The position numbers and the translations under genes were made by a program. 64,000 nt of DNA from NCBI RefSeq assembly GCF_030506255.1, contig NZ_CP113431.1:2606001-2670000 (forward strand), written 5' to 3'. Below the pieces are notes generated by a model, which had not been told where the DNA came from, ran no database searches, and was given only the letters and a program-made list of their open reading frames with translations. Within the stretch, counting starts at the first letter, position 1; every line of letters begins with the position of its first letter. The DNA is from Nocardioides sp. Arc9.136. Lineage in GTDB: Bacteria > Actinomycetota > Actinomycetes > Propionibacteriales > Nocardioidaceae. This document shows positions 8,852 through 19,044 of the stretch, piece after piece.

Positions 8852-11800
8852 CTACTTCCCCGCGACCACGGTGATCGTGCGGGTGATCGTCCTGGCCGCC
8901 ACGTCGCCGCGGCCGTTGTAGGTGATCGTCAGCGTCTTCTCACCGGCGCCGCCGAACGGCCACAGCCGGACGCTGGCCTTGCCGTTCTTGAGCCTGACGA
9001 CCTTGGCCGGCTTGCCCGGGGTCTCGATGCGGACCCAGCCGTTCGCGTCCTCACCCTCGGCGGCCACGCGGACGGTGATCTTCGCCCGCGTCTTGCCGGC
9101 GACGATCCTGCCCGGGTTGACCGACGGCTTGATGCTCGGCGTCACCGGCTCCGGGGTCGGCTCGGGGTCGGTCGGGGTCGGGTCCGTCGGCGTCGGCTCG
9201 GGATCGGTCGGCCCGGGCGTCGGGTCCGTCGGGCCGGGGGTCGGCGGGTCGGTCGGCCCGGGAGTCACCGGGCCCGGGTCGACCGGGCCGGGGACGCTGT
9301 CTGCGACGAGGTCGAGCCCGACGATCTCCGGGTTGTGGTCGGACGCACCGAACGGGTCGGCGGAGTACAGGTCGACGACGTTGTTGTTGAACCGGCCGTA
9401 CTGGTACCCGACCGACTCGTTGGAGTTGATCGTCCAGATGTCGACGCCGGTCACCAGCTCGCGAGCGGCCGCGTTCGCGAAGACGTGGTCGAGGGAGCCG
9501 TACAGCCCGGAGAACGAGTAGGACTCCTCGTCCGGGTCGTCGGTCGACTCGAGCGCCGTCCAGCCGTTCTCCTCGAGCAGCTGGACCGGGTCCTCCTCGC
9601 TGTAGGAGTTGAAGTCGCCGGTCAGGAACACCGCGTCGATCGACCGCTTCTCCGCGAAGTCGTCGGCGAAGGCGTCGAGCGCACGCGCCTGCCCGATGCG
9701 GTCCGGGTTCGCGTTGCCCTGGCCGGTGCCGTCGTCGGCGCCCGATCCCTTGGACTTGAAGTGGTTCACGATGACGCCGAACGCCTCGGCGTCGGGGGCA
9801 CCCACGGCCTTGAACGCCTGGGCGAGCGGCTCGCGTGCGTTGTCGAAGTTCACCTCGTCGATCAGGACCGACGACGTCCCGACGGGCGCCACCTTGGCCG
9901 GCTGGTAGATGAAGGCCGTCCGGATGACGTCCTCCTGCGCCGGGGTCGGCAGCTCCGAGGCCGGCGGGGACGGCACGAACTCCCAGACCTCCGAGCCGGC
10001 CGCCTCGTTGAGGGCGTCGGTGAGGGTGCTGAGGGCGAAGTCGCGGTCCTTGCCGAACTGCACCGAGTTCTCGATCTCCTCGAGGGAGACGACGCTCGCG
10101 CCGAGCCGGTTGATCGCCGCGACGATCTTCGCCTCCTGCCGCTCGAAGTCCTCCGTCTCGGCTGCGCCCCGCGGACCGTTGTTCGTGCAGCTGTTGACCG
10201 TGACGGGGTTCTTCGCCCGGTCGACGTAGTAGGTGCAGGTGCCGAGCCCCTTGGACTCGAACTCCTTGCCCGTCGTCGGGAAGTAGTTGAGGACGTTGAA
10301 CGTCGCGATCCGATTGTCGCCGCCGACGTCCGCCGGCGCCGCGTTCTCGGCGCGGAGGTCCTCGAACTCGGCGACGTCCGTGCCGAGCCCGGTGACCGGC
10401 TTCGTCGGCTGCAGCTTGTAGAGACCGTTGCGGTGGTCGACGACGAAGGCGCCCTTCAGCACCGCTTCGGCGCCGACCGTGACCGAGCGCTGCGCATCGA
10501 GCCAGGACAGCGGCTCACCGCTGGCGGCACCGCCGAAGTTCTGGGACTTGCCGTCGTCGAGCGTGACCAGGCGCCGCGCGTTGTCCTGCTCGACGGACCT
10601 CGGGTCACCGGTCTGGGCGTCCTCGACCTCCGTCGGCTGGATGAGCGGGCGGTCCCCGGTCGCCAGCCCGACCTCGCCGTACTGCCAGGTCGCGTAGCTG
10701 TTGGTGACGGTGAAGTCGTCCGTCGGGTCGATCAGCTCGCCCTCGTGCGCCTCGCGCTCCGCGTCGGTGGTGTACCAGGCGACGCTCCGCGGCTGCACCG
10801 GCGCAAGCGTCTGGGTGAGCGCGGTGTACGTCGCGCCGCCGATCTGCGTCAGGCTGGCACCGCTGCTGGTGTACTCGCCCGCCTGACCCGTCACCTCCAC
10901 CGAGTCGCCGATCTGCGGGTACGTCGCGAATCCGGCCGTGCCGGCGTACACGAAGATGCCGTCGGACGCACCGGGGGTCGTGTCGACCGCCGTGCCTCCG
11001 GTGCCGGCGGTCTGCAGGTAGAACCCGTTGAGGCCGCCGCTCGGGTAGACCGCGGTGACGACGCCCCGGGTCACGACCTGCTGGCCCGCGAGCGACGTGG
11101 CCGTGCCGGTGCCCTGGATCTGCGCGATCGTGCGCGCGGTCGGGGTGGCCGGCGGGGTCGGCTCCTCAGGTTCGGCCGTGCCCCTCCCGGAGGCGGTGGG
11201 GCTCGGTGCAGCGACGACCAGGTCTACGGAGTTGTTGTCCGTGTCGGCCCCGGTGGCCGCTCGGTTGGCCGAGCTGGTGCCCGACAGCGCGGTTCCCTGG
11301 TTGGCCTCCTCGAACGTGTTGGCGGTGCCGTAGCCCACGGCGTCGACGACGGCCGACGACGCGCCGGTGATGTCACCGGTGGGAAGACCGGAGATCGTGC
11401 TGGCCTGGTTGCTCAGGACCACGAGGCCCGAGTTCGCGCCCAGGTTCACGCCGCCGCTGACGTCAGGCGTGGGCAGCGCGGCGCCGCTGTCGCCTCCCGC
11501 GGCGCCGACGAGGAAGTGCCCGCCGGCCGGGATGGTCCCGGAGAGGTCGATCTTGTTCTGCAGGTTGCCGCCGGCGCTCCGCGACGGGCTGCCGTAGAAG
11601 ACGGCCCAGCCGTCCAGGCGCACGTCCGCGGTGGTCGGGTTGTACAGCTCGATGAAGTCGTTGGCGTAGGTCGACGCCGGCAGGGTGCCGCTGACGGCGA
11701 AGCCACCTCCGCCGTAGACCTCGCTGATGACGAGGCCGCTGCCGTCGGGAGCGGCGAAGGCGGGGAGCGGAGCGAAGGACAGCCCGGTCGCGGCGACGGC

Positions 11801-11854
11801 GAGACCGGAGAGCGAGGCGAGGAGCCTGCGCGGGGAACGCCCGGATGAGGGCAT
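8852..11854 (-). CDS. Secreted ExeM/NucH-family endonuclease with lamin-tail domain
   Basis: A 1000-residue exported protein. An N-terminal signal peptide (charged start, hydrophobic core, AFA cleavage region near residue 34) is followed by a lamin-tail domain at about 38-170 (LVISEVYGGGG), an OB-fold-like ExeM region at about 240-345, an endonuclease/exonuclease/phosphatase domain at about 515-840 (IATFNVLNYF, TGDFNSY, GSLDHVFAN, SDHNPE), a long Pro-Thr-Asp-rich linker, and a C-terminal Ig-like domain. The family degrades extracellular DNA. ATG at 11852-11854 is chosen because GGAGG lies 8 nt upstream; a longer frame would read back through a terminator. No sortase signal is present, so it is released or loosely wall-bound. 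Confidence 0.88.
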   Translation of the reverse strand: MPSSGRSPRRLLASLSGLAVAATGLSFAPLPAFAAPDGSGLVISEVYGGGGFAVSGTLPASTYANDFIELYNPTTADVRLDGWAVFYGSPSRSAGGNLQNKIDLSGTIPAGGHFLVGAAGGDSGAALPTPDVSGGVNLGANSGLVVLSNQASTISGLPTGDITGASSAVVDAVGYGTANTFEEANQGTALSGTSSANRAATGADTDNNSVDLVVAAPSPTASGRGTAEPEEPTPPATPTARTIAQIQGTGTATSLAGQQVVTRGVVTAVYPSGGLNGFYLQTAGTGGTAVDTTPGASDGIFVYAGTAGFATYPQIGDSVEVTGQAGEYTSSGASLTQIGGATYTALTQTLAPVQPRSVAWYTTDAEREAHEGELIDPTDDFTVTNSYATWQYGEVGLATGDRPLIQPTEVEDAQTGDPRSVEQDNARRLVTLDDGKSQNFGGAASGEPLSWLDAQRSVTVGAEAVLKGAFVVDHRNGLYKLQPTKPVTGLGTDVAEFEDLRAENAAPADVGGDNRIATFNVLNYFPTTGKEFESKGLGTCTYYVDRAKNPVTVNSCTNNGPRGAAETEDFERQEAKIVAAINRLGASVVSLEEIENSVQFGKDRDFALSTLTDALNEAAGSEVWEFVPSPPASELPTPAQEDVIRTAFIYQPAKVAPVGTSSVLIDEVNFDNAREPLAQAFKAVGAPDAEAFGVIVNHFKSKGSGADDGTGQGNANPDRIGQARALDAFADDFAEKRSIDAVFLTGDFNSYSEEDPVQLLEENGWTALESTDDPDEESYSFSGLYGSLDHVFANAAARELVTGVDIWTINSNESVGYQYGRFNNNVVDLYSADPFGASDHNPEIVGLDLVADSVPGPVDPGPVTPGPTDPPTPGPTDPTPGPTDPEPTPTDPTPTDPEPTPEPVTPSIKPSVNPGRIVAGKTRAKITVRVAAEGEDANGWVRIETPGKPAKVVRLKNGKASVRLWPFGGAGEKTLTITYNGRGDVAARTITRTITVVAGK

Positions 11855-11903
11855 GACGGAACCTCCGAGAAGGGGGGGTGGGGGGAGACTGCAGGCGGAA
11901 CGA

Positions 11904-11935
11904 CCGCGGGGCCTGCCGATCGGCAGGCCCCGCGG
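11904..11935 (-). terminator. Perfect 16-bp inverted repeat terminator after the 5'-nucleotidase gene
   Basis: CCGCGGGGCCTGCCGA is followed directly by its exact reverse complement, starting 6 bp past the nucleotidase stop. It separates the nucleotidase from the nuclease gene on the same strand, so the two are likely separate transcripts. Confidence 0.8.
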
Positions 11936-11940
11936 GTGGA

Positions 11941-14151
11941 TCACTTCTTGCTGACCCGGAACTTCACGACCTGGGTGTCGGACGTCGTGCTGTCGTTGCC
12001 GAGGTACTTGATGCGCACCTTCTTCTGGCCCGGCTTGCCGTAGCCCTTCAGCGTGAACGCGACCTTGCCGTTCTTGCCGAGCTTGATGGTCGTGGCCTTG
12101 CCGAAGCGGAAGACCTTGATCGACCCGGTGGCCGGTCGGCCGCCGGCGGTGACGGCGGCCTTGAGCTTCACGGCCCGGCCGACGACGGCCTTGCCCGGCT
12201 GGGTCGCCTTGAGCTCGGCGGCGTTCTTGCCGACCGTGGTGGTCAGCACGGCACCCTGCTCGCTGGTGAGCGTGATGACGTCACCGGCCTTGGCCGACGC
12301 GGGGACGACGAGCTCGACCTGGGCGGCCCGGTCGGTGACCGGGAAGGTGCCGATGGTCCTGCCGCCGAGGGTGGCGGTCAGCTGGGTGTCCGCCGGGACG
12401 CTGCGCGAGGTGAGACCGAGCTTCTCGACGCGGAACGAGACCGTCGTGCCGGGCTTCACGGTCGCGGGGATGGTCGAGAAGACCTGGCGCTGGGTGAAGT
12501 CGGGCTCGATCGGCGAGTTCGCGGCGAGGTAGCTGCGCCACAGCTCGGCGTCGAGGAGGCCGGTGTCGGTGTAGGTGCCCTCACCGAAGGCACGGAAGTT
12601 GTCACCACCGGTGGCGAGGAACGACAGGGTCGAGACCGTGTAGGTCTTCGCCGGGTCGAGCGGCTTGCCGTCGACGGTGACCGAGGTGATCCGCTGGCCG
12701 GCCGGCTTGGAGGGGTCGGCGACGACGCGGACGTTGTCCGACAGCCCCAGCTGCAGGTAAGGCCGCGAGGGCACGGTGCCGTCGGCGTTGGTCTGCCACT
12801 GCTGCTCGAGGACCTTGGTCAGCGAGGCGCCGGTCAGCTTGACCAGCGCGACGGTGTTGTTGAACGGCAGCACCGCGTTGGCCTCGGCGAACGTGACCAC
12901 GCCGTCGGTGTTCGCGGGGTTCTTCGCGGCGTCGCCGGCGAACAGCAGGTCCGCGCGCAGGCCGCCGGGGTTGGTCAGGCCAAGGTCCGGCTCCGCGATG
13001 GAGGAGAGGCCGTCGCGCAGGGCGTTGGCGACCAGTCCACCGAGGGTGGACTCCGAGGCGCGGTCGTCGCGCTTGCCGTCGGCGAACGCGGTCGTGATGT
13101 CGCCGGTGATCTTCCCGACCGGCTGGTTGCCGATCGCGGCGGCCTCCGCGAGCGCGGCGTCGACGATCGTGGCGACCTCCGCGACCCGCGGGAGGGTGGT
13201 GTCCGCGGTGGCGACGCGCGCGACGTTCGTCGCGGTGTACGCCGAGACCTCACCGGTGGCGTCGTCGACGGTCAGGTCGACCCGACCGATGTTCTCGCCG
13301 TAGGAGCCGGTCTGCAGGACCGGCCGGGTCTTGCCCGCCACGCCGGGGACGGGGGCGTCCCAGGCGTACTGCTTGTGGGTGTGACCGGTGAAGATGACGT
13401 CGACCGTGGCCGAGGTCTTGGTGACGATGTCGGCGAAGACACCGCCGCCCGCGATCTCCTGCTCGAGGGTCGCCTTCTCCGGGGTGCCGGCGCCGGCGCC
13501 CTCGTGGTACTCCGCCACCAGGACGTCGGCCTCGCCGTTGTCGGCCTTGCCGTCGGAGAGCTGGGTGGCCACGCGGTTCACCGCGGCGACCGGGTCACCG
13601 AAGGTCAGCTGGGAGATCCCGGCCGGGCTCACCAGGGACGGGGTCTCCTCGGTGATCACGCCGATCACGCCGACGGTGACGCCGCCGACCTCGTAGGTGG
13701 CGTACTCGTCGAGCGCCGGGGTGGTCGTGCCCTTGGTGTAGACGTTCGCACCGAGGTAGTCGAAGTCGGCGGCGTCCTGCACGCGTCCCTCGAGGTCGGC
13801 GAAGCCGCGGTCGAACTCGTGGTTGCCCACGGCGGACCCGGCGAGGTCGAGGGCGTTCAGCACGTCGATCGTCGGCTGGTCCTGCTTGTTCGACGAGGCG
13901 AACAGCGAGGCGCCGATGTTGTCGCCGGCCGAGAGGAAGAGCGTGTTCGCGTCCCCCGCGTCGGTCCGGGCCTGCTCGATCGTGGTCGCGAACTTGGTGG
14001 TGTTCTCGTCGATGCGACCGTGGAAGTCGTTGATGTTGAGCAGGGTGATGTCGACGTCGGCGGCGTGGGCGGGGGCGGGGATGAGCACGAGGGTCGAGGC
14101 GGCGAGCCCGAGACCCAGGGGTGCGACCAGCCGCTTGCGGGATGCAGGCAT
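11941..14151 (-). CDS. Secreted 5'-nucleotidase / 2',3'-cyclic phosphodiesterase, UshA family
   Basis: A 736-residue exported protein. A signal peptide with an AHAA cleavage region covers about residues 1-30. The metallophosphatase domain shows NINDFHGR, LSAGDN, GNHEFDRG and TGHTHKQ, the metal-binding signatures of the family. The 5'-nucleotidase C-terminal substrate domain follows at about 330-540, then two Ig-like modules and a Lys-rich end (FRVSKK). It removes phosphate from extracellular nucleotides so that the nucleoside and phosphate can be taken up. ATG at 14149-14151 has AGGAG about 10 nt upstream. It complements the adjacent nuclease in scavenging from DNA. Confidence 0.93.
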   Translation of the reverse strand: MPASRKRLVAPLGLGLAASTLVLIPAPAHAADVDITLLNINDFHGRIDENTTKFATTIEQARTDAGDANTLFLSAGDNIGASLFASSNKQDQPTIDVLNALDLAGSAVGNHEFDRGFADLEGRVQDAADFDYLGANVYTKGTTTPALDEYATYEVGGVTVGVIGVITEETPSLVSPAGISQLTFGDPVAAVNRVATQLSDGKADNGEADVLVAEYHEGAGAGTPEKATLEQEIAGGGVFADIVTKTSATVDVIFTGHTHKQYAWDAPVPGVAGKTRPVLQTGSYGENIGRVDLTVDDATGEVSAYTATNVARVATADTTLPRVAEVATIVDAALAEAAAIGNQPVGKITGDITTAFADGKRDDRASESTLGGLVANALRDGLSSIAEPDLGLTNPGGLRADLLFAGDAAKNPANTDGVVTFAEANAVLPFNNTVALVKLTGASLTKVLEQQWQTNADGTVPSRPYLQLGLSDNVRVVADPSKPAGQRITSVTVDGKPLDPAKTYTVSTLSFLATGGDNFRAFGEGTYTDTGLLDAELWRSYLAANSPIEPDFTQRQVFSTIPATVKPGTTVSFRVEKLGLTSRSVPADTQLTATLGGRTIGTFPVTDRAAQVELVVPASAKAGDVITLTSEQGAVLTTTVGKNAAELKATQPGKAVVGRAVKLKAAVTAGGRPATGSIKVFRFGKATTIKLGKNGKVAFTLKGYGKPGQKKVRIKYLGNDSTTSDTQVVKFRVSKK

Positions 14152-14352
14152 GTAGCGGAACTCCTGGAAGGGGGAACGGGCCGAGGCCCGAGGACAGCCC
14201 CGGATGCGGGCGCCAGCACACGTCATCGCCGTCGACAGACGACGTCCCGAGACGAGCGCGAGCAAGCGGAAACCTTCCGGCACGAGGGGCGGGCGGCCGA
14301 TGAGGCCGCCGTCACCCTAGTACGGCGCCGCAGGTCCTGGCGTCACCCGGAA

Positions 14353-14370
14353 GGTGACGATCAGGTGACG
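14353..14370 (-). promoter_or_regulatory. Candidate PhoP box: two 11-bp-spaced CGTCACC repeats
   Basis: On the minus strand the heptamer CGTCACC occurs twice with an 11-bp period, in the reading direction of the secreted 5'-nucleotidase and about 200 bp upstream of its start. Streptomyces PHO boxes are built of 11-bp direct repeats with a GTTCACC-like core, so spacing and five of seven core bases agree. Another reading is possible: GGTGACG at 14353-14359 also pairs with CGTCACC at 14341-14347 as a short hairpin that could end pgsA transcription. Confidence 0.35.
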
Positions 14371-14372
14371 AA

Positions 14373-14990
14373 TCAGCGCGCGGCGGTGCGGAGGGTGCGG
14401 CGCTGCTTCCAGACGTCGCGGAAGAACTCGTAGCCCGACCAGAGGGTCAGCACGACGGCGACGACCAGCAGGGCCTGGGCGAGGTAGAACACGACCTCGC
14501 CGGGGACCTCGAGCGCCTCGGGGAGGTCGGGGTCGCGCAGCGGCAGCACCAGCGCGCCGAGCGCGATGGCCTGCACGGTGGTCTTGAGCTTGCCGAGGTC
14601 GGCTGCGGCGATGACGACGCGCTTGGCGACGGAGAGGCGCAGGAGCGTCACGCTCCACTCCCGGGCGAGCACCACGATCGTGACCCACCACCAGATGTCA
14701 CCGGTGATGGAGAGGCCGATGAACGCCATACCGGTGATCGCCTTGTCGGCGATCGGGTCGGCGATCTTGCCGAAGTCGGTGACGAGGTTGCGGGCGCGGG
14801 CGATGTCACCGTCGATCTTGTCGGTGATCATCGCGACGACGAACAGCCCGTAGGCCACGCAGCGCCACAGGATCGAGTCGCCGCCGTCGACGAGCATGGC
14901 CCAGCCGAAGAACGGCACCATCACGATCCGCAGCGTGGTCAGCACGTTGGGCAGGTTCAGGTTCGACACCTGGGGCTGGGTCTCGGTCAT
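14373..14990 (-). CDS. pgsA: CDP-diacylglycerol--glycerol-3-phosphate 3-phosphatidyltransferase
   Basis: A 205-residue integral membrane protein starting [20 protein letters not shown]. The CDP-alcohol phosphotransferase signature is intact at about residues 57-82: D-x2-DG-x2-AR, then G-x3-D-x3-D ([13 protein letters not shown] and [11 protein letters not shown]). It makes phosphatidylglycerol phosphate, the first committed step to phosphatidylglycerol and cardiolipin. About five to six membrane segments are visible. Its ATG overlaps the end of rimO by 4 bp. In related genomes cinA and clgR follow directly; here about 7.5 kb of other genes intervenes. Confidence 0.93.
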   Translation of the reverse strand: MTETQPQVSNLNLPNVLTTLRIVMVPFFGWAMLVDGGDSILWRCVAYGLFVVAMITDKIDGDIARARNLVTDFGKIADPIADKAITGMAFIGLSITGDIWWWVTIVVLAREWSVTLLRLSVAKRVVIAAADLGKLKTTVQAIALGALVLPLRDPDLPEALEVPGEVVFYLAQALLVVAVVLTLWSGYEFFRDVWKQRRTLRTAAR

Positions 14991-16513
14991 GCGCGCGCCT
15001 CCTGCACGATCGGCTCGGCGTACAGGTCGGCGCCCTCGGCGTCGACGACCACCGCGGTCACGATCTCCCCGACCCGCGCCTCGCAGCCGACCAGGAAGGT
15101 CGAGCCGTCGACCTCCGGGCCCTGGTGCGCCGCGCGTCCCTCGACGGCGGTCCCGCCGTCCTCGTGGGTGACGGACTCGACGAGGACCTCGACGGTCTCG
15201 CCGAGCCGCTCCAGCGCCCGCTGGGCGGTGAGCTCCTCGACCAGCGCGGTCACGTGCTCGGCGCGGGCGCGGACCTCGTCCTCGTCCAGCTTGCCGTCGT
15301 ACGTCGCCGCCTCGGTGCCGTCCTCGTCGGAGTAGCCGAACACGCCGGTGACGTCGAGGCGGGCCGCGACGAGGAAGTCGCACAGCGTCTGCAGGTCCTC
15401 CTCGGTCTCACCGGGGAAGCCGACGATCACGTTGCAGCGCACGCCCGCCTCCGGGGCGTGGCCGCGCACCTGCTCGAGCAGGCCGAGGAAGCTCTCCGGG
15501 TCGCCGAAGCGGCGCATCCGGCGCAGCACCGACGCGCTCGCGTGCTGGAAGCTGAGGTCGAAGTACGGCACGACGCCCGGCGTCGTCGCGATCGCCTCGA
15601 CCAGCCCGGGGCGGGTCTCCGCCGGCTGCAGGTAGGAGACGCGCACCCGGTCGACGCCGTCGATCGCGGCCAGCTCGGGCAGCATCGTCTCGAGCAGGCG
15701 CAGGTCGCCGAGGTCCTTGCCGTACGACGTGGAGTTCTCGCTCACGAGGAACAGCTCGCGCACGCCCTGGGTGGCCAGCCACTGGGCCTCCTGCAGGACG
15801 TCGTTGGGCCGGCGGCTGACGAAGGAGCCGCGGAAGGCCGGGATCGCGCAGAACGAGCAGCGCCGGTCGCAGCCGGAGGCGAGCTTGAGCGGGGCGGTCG
15901 GGCCGCCGTCGAGCCGCCGCCGGACGGCCCGCGGGCCGGTGGCCGGTGCGCCGAGTCCGATCTCGGAGGTCCCGGCGGGCGCGACCACCCCGGCGGCACC
16001 GGAGACCGAGGCGTGGCCCGGGACGGCCAGGGTCGAGGAGGACCGCTCGGCCGGCGAGATCGGCAGCAGCCGGCGCCGGTCCTGCGGCGTGTGCGGGTGG
16101 TGGGTCTCCCCCGCCACGATCGAGCGCAGCCGCGCGGCGATGTCGGGGTAGTCGTCGAAGCCGAGGACCGCGTCGGCCTCGGGGAGGGACTCGGCGAGCT
16201 CCTTGCCGTACCGCTCGGCCATGCAGCCGACGGCCACGACGGCCTGGGCGCGGCCGCTGCCGCCGGCCGAGGGCTTCAGGTCCGCGGCCTCGAGCAGGGT
16301 GTCGACGGAGTCCTTCTTGGCGCTCTCGACGAAGCCGCAGGTGTTGACGACGACCGTGTCGGCGTCGGCGGGGTCCTCGACGAGGCGGAAGCCGTCGGCC
16401 TCGAGCCGGCCGGCCAGCTCCTCGGAGTCGACCTCGTTGCGCGCGCACCCGAGGGTCAGCAGCGCCACCGAGAGCGGGGTCGTCGGTCCGGGGCGGGTGT
16501 CAGCTGCAGTCAT
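14987..16513 (-). CDS. rimO: Ribosomal protein uS12 (S12) methylthiotransferase RimO
   Basis: A 508-residue radical-SAM enzyme of the MiaB/RimO family. The N-terminal methylthiotransferase domain has the cluster cysteines in [22 protein letters not shown] and VGCMAERYG. The radical-SAM site reads [18 protein letters not shown] domain forms the C-terminus. RimO rather than MiaB is indicated by the CARNxVDSE signature and the pgsA neighbour. Between the two domains (about residues 145-205) sits a low-complexity, Pro/Ser/Arg-rich insert that is not part of the known fold. Confidence 0.93.
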   Translation of the reverse strand: MTAADTRPGPTTPLSVALLTLGCARNEVDSEELAGRLEADGFRLVEDPADADTVVVNTCGFVESAKKDSVDTLLEAADLKPSAGGSGRAQAVVAVGCMAERYGKELAESLPEADAVLGFDDYPDIAARLRSIVAGETHHPHTPQDRRRLLPISPAERSSSTLAVPGHASVSGAAGVVAPAGTSEIGLGAPATGPRAVRRRLDGGPTAPLKLASGCDRRCSFCAIPAFRGSFVSRRPNDVLQEAQWLATQGVRELFLVSENSTSYGKDLGDLRLLETMLPELAAIDGVDRVRVSYLQPAETRPGLVEAIATTPGVVPYFDLSFQHASASVLRRMRRFGDPESFLGLLEQVRGHAPEAGVRCNVIVGFPGETEEDLQTLCDFLVAARLDVTGVFGYSDEDGTEAATYDGKLDEDEVRARAEHVTALVEELTAQRALERLGETVEVLVESVTHEDGGTAVEGRAAHQGPEVDGSTFLVGCEARVGEIVTAVVVDAEGADLYAEPIVQEARA

Positions 16514-16577
16514 GGTCGTGCCCGAGTATGACCGCCCACCACCCGCCCCGACGAACCCGCGGGGCCGGCGGGGCCGC

Positions 16578-16979
16578 TCACTCGTGCGGCTTGACCGCCA
16601 GGACGGGGCAGCGTGCGTCGAGGATCACGCGCTGGGCGACGCTGCCCATGAGTAGCTTGCCTACCGGCGTGCGGCGCTTGAGGCCGAGCACGACGAGCGC
16701 CGCGCCCACCTCCTCGGCGACCCGCAGGATCTCGGCGGCCACGTCCGGGGCGACCGCCTGGCGCACCTCGTGCTCCAGGCCCGACGCCGACAGCTCGGCC
16801 TCGAGGCGGTCCAGCGCCTCCGGGTGTGCGTAGTGCTCGTCGACCAGGGCGTCGCCGCGGCTGACGTTGACCGTGACCACGCCCAGTCCGCGCAGCCGCG
16901 CCTCGGCGAGCGCGTGGACCAGGGCCACCGCTCCGAACTCGTCGGGCGTCCACCCGACCACGATCCGTCCTGCGCTCAT
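16578..16979 (-). CDS. Universal stress protein (UspA family)
   Basis: A single-domain Usp of 133 residues starting [20 protein letters not shown]. The C-terminal ATP-binding signature is present as [18 protein letters not shown], fitting the G-x2-G-x9-G(S/T)-like motif loosely. Usp proteins bind ATP or other small molecules and adjust stress physiology. Its ATG overlaps the stop of tctA by 4 bp, so it is translated with the carboxylate transporter, and it may report on transporter or energy status. That functional link is inference. Confidence 0.85.
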   Translation of the reverse strand: MSAGRIVVGWTPDEFGAVALVHALAEARLRGLGVVTVNVSRGDALVDEHYAHPEALDRLEAELSASGLEHEVRQAVAPDVAAEILRVAEEVGAALVVLGLKRRTPVGKLLMGSVAQRVILDARCPVLAVKPHE

Positions 16980-18511
16980 CGGTTCACCAGCTCCTCGTCA
17001 CGGCGGTCGGTCTCCTCGGGGTGGGTCGGTGCCGCCGGGCGGCGGCGCAGCACGCGGGCGAGCAGGGCGAGCGCGATGACGACGTACACGACGACCGCGA
17101 GCGGCTCGCTCACCAGCGCGCTGGCGTCGCCGTCGGAGATCGTGAGCGCCTCGCGCAGCTTGGTCTCCATCAGCGGGCCGAGGATGACGCCGAGGATCAG
17201 CGGCAGCACCGGCAGCCCGAAGCGTCGCATCGCCAGGCCCAGCAGGCCGAAGACCAGCAGCAGGCCGACGTCGAAGGGGTCCAGGTTGGTGGCGTAGGCA
17301 CCCAGGCAGGCGAAGAACAGGATGCCGGCGTAGAGCTGGGGCCGCGGGATGCGCAGCAGCTTGGCCCACATCGGCGCCAGCGGCAGGTTGAGCACCAGCA
17401 GCAGGAAGTTGCCGATCAGCAGGCTGGCCAGCAGCGTCCACACCAGGTCGGACTGCTCGGTCATCAGCTGCGGGCCGGGCGTGATGCCGTAGCCCTGCAG
17501 CGCCGCGAGCATCACCGAGGCGGTCGCGGTGACCGGGATGCCGAGCGCGAGCATCGGGACGAACATGCCGGCGGCCGAGGCGTTGTTGGCCGCCTCCGGA
17601 CCGGCGACGCCCTCGATCGCGCCCTCGCCGAACTCCTCGCCGCCCTTGCCGCGGGCCAGCCGCTTCTCGGTCACGTAGGACAGGAAGGTCGGGATCTCGG
17701 CACCGCCGGCGGGGATGGCCCCGAAGGGGAAGCCGTACGCCGTGCCGCGCAGCCACGGCCCGACCGAGCGCCGGACGTCGGCGCGCCCCATCCAGGGCCG
17801 GCCGACCGGGACCACCTGGAGCGGCGTGCGCCGCAGGTGGGCGGCCACCCAGAGCGCCTCGCCCAGGGCGAAGATGCCGACGGCGACCACGACGATGTCG
17901 AGCCGGTCGTTGAGCTGGGCGACCCCGAAGGACAGCCGGGGCTGGCCGGTGTTGAGGTCGAGGCCGACCAGGCCGATGGTGAGGCCGACGAAGAGGGCGA
18001 CCAGGCCGCGGATCACCGAGGCACCGATGACCGTGGCCGTCATGACCAGCGCGAGCACCATGATCGCGAAGTACGACGGGGCGCCGATGTCGACGGCGAC
18101 CGAGGCCAGCGCCGGGGCGAAGAACGCGACCAGGAGCGTGCCGATGGTGCCGGCGATGAAGGACCCGATGGCCGCGGTGGCGAGGGCTTGGGCCGCCCGC
18201 CCCCGCTTGGCCATCTTGTTGCCCTCCAGCGCCGTCATCACCGAGGCCGACTCGCCGGGGGTGTTGAGCAGGATCGAGGTGGTCGAGCCGCCGTACATGC
18301 CGCCGTAGTAGATGCCGGCGAACATGATGAACGACGAGGTCGCCTCGAGGCCGTAGGTCACCGGGAGCAGCAGCGCGACGGCCATCGCCGGGCCGATGCC
18401 CGGGAGCACGCCGACGAAGGTGCCGAGGAGGACGCCGATCGCGGCGTACATGAGGTTCTCGGGGGTGACGGCCGCGGACAGGCCGCCCCAGAGCAGGTCG
18501 AAGGAGTCCAT
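16976..18511 (-). CDS. tctA: Tripartite tricarboxylate transporter, large membrane subunit TctA
   Basis: A 511-residue protein with about 11-12 membrane segments. The TctA signature [24 protein letters not shown] is at residues about 30-53, and [20 protein letters not shown] follows. It forms the sodium- or proton-driven channel of the transporter, working with TctB and the binding protein TctC. The gene overlaps tctB by one base and the Usp gene by four, so tctC-tctB-tctA-usp is one translationally coupled unit. The substrate is a di- or tricarboxylate such as citrate; sequence alone does not say which. Confidence 0.93.
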   Translation of the reverse strand: MDSFDLLWGGLSAAVTPENLMYAAIGVLLGTFVGVLPGIGPAMAVALLLPVTYGLEATSSFIMFAGIYYGGMYGGSTTSILLNTPGESASVMTALEGNKMAKRGRAAQALATAAIGSFIAGTIGTLLVAFFAPALASVAVDIGAPSYFAIMVLALVMTATVIGASVIRGLVALFVGLTIGLVGLDLNTGQPRLSFGVAQLNDRLDIVVVAVGIFALGEALWVAAHLRRTPLQVVPVGRPWMGRADVRRSVGPWLRGTAYGFPFGAIPAGGAEIPTFLSYVTEKRLARGKGGEEFGEGAIEGVAGPEAANNASAAGMFVPMLALGIPVTATASVMLAALQGYGITPGPQLMTEQSDLVWTLLASLLIGNFLLLVLNLPLAPMWAKLLRIPRPQLYAGILFFACLGAYATNLDPFDVGLLLVFGLLGLAMRRFGLPVLPLILGVILGPLMETKLREALTISDGDASALVSEPLAVVVYVVIALALLARVLRRRPAAPTHPEETDRRDEELVNR

Positions 18512-19044
18512 CAGAGGATGCCGTCCAGGATGCCGGGGGCCAGCGGGATGCCGAGGCCGACGTAGAAGGCGTACCAGCTGGCGACCGCCAGCACCGCGCC
18601 CACGAGGACGTCGCGCAGCAGCGTGCGGCTGCCGAGCGACCAGGCGGAGCCGGCGAAGAGCACGGCCCCGGAGATCGCCCAGCCGAGCACGTCGACGGTG
18701 GCGATGGTGAAGAGCAGGACGGCCACGAGCTTGGCGACGGTGAGCCAGTCGGTGTCGCTGGTCAGGTCGACGTCCTCGCCGCCCTCGGCCTCCGGCACGT
18801 CGCCCCGGAGCGCAGCGACGGCCAGGAGCACCGCGAGCACGACCATGCCGGTGCCGATGACGTAGGGGAAGACGCGCGGGCCGACCGGGTCGGCGAAGCC
18901 GGTGCCGAGGGTGGTGGCGTCGTACACGGTCAGCGCGCCGACGACCGCCAGCACGGCGGCGAGGCCGAGCTGCGCCAGGTCGCGACGGGGCGCCGCGGGA
19001 CCGCCCGGGGCGGTGTCGTGGGTGTCCGGGGCCAGGGTGCTCAC
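18511..19044 (-). CDS. tctB: Tripartite tricarboxylate transporter, small membrane subunit TctB
   Basis: A 177-residue protein with four hydrophobic segments and a conserved start of the first ([22 protein letters not shown]), plus [13 protein letters not shown], typical of TctB. A GTG start at 19042-19044 overlaps the stop of tctC by 4 bp. It is the small membrane partner of TctA. A charged Glu/Asp-rich loop lies in the middle, at about residues 82-99. Confidence 0.9.
   Translation of the reverse strand: MSTLAPDTHDTAPGGPAAPRRDLAQLGLAAVLAVVGALTVYDATTLGTGFADPVGPRVFPYVIGTGMVVLAVLLAVAALRGDVPEAEGGEDVDLTSDTDWLTVAKLVAVLLFTIATVDVLGWAISGAVLFAGSAWSLGSRTLLRDVLVGAVLAVASWYAFYVGLGIPLAPGILDGIL

Noticed and set aside
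11855..11944. Upstream start for the secreted nuclease
   Set aside because: It would translate through the perfect terminator hairpin of the nucleotidase and place 30 extra residues before a good signal peptide; GGAGG supports the ATG at 11854.
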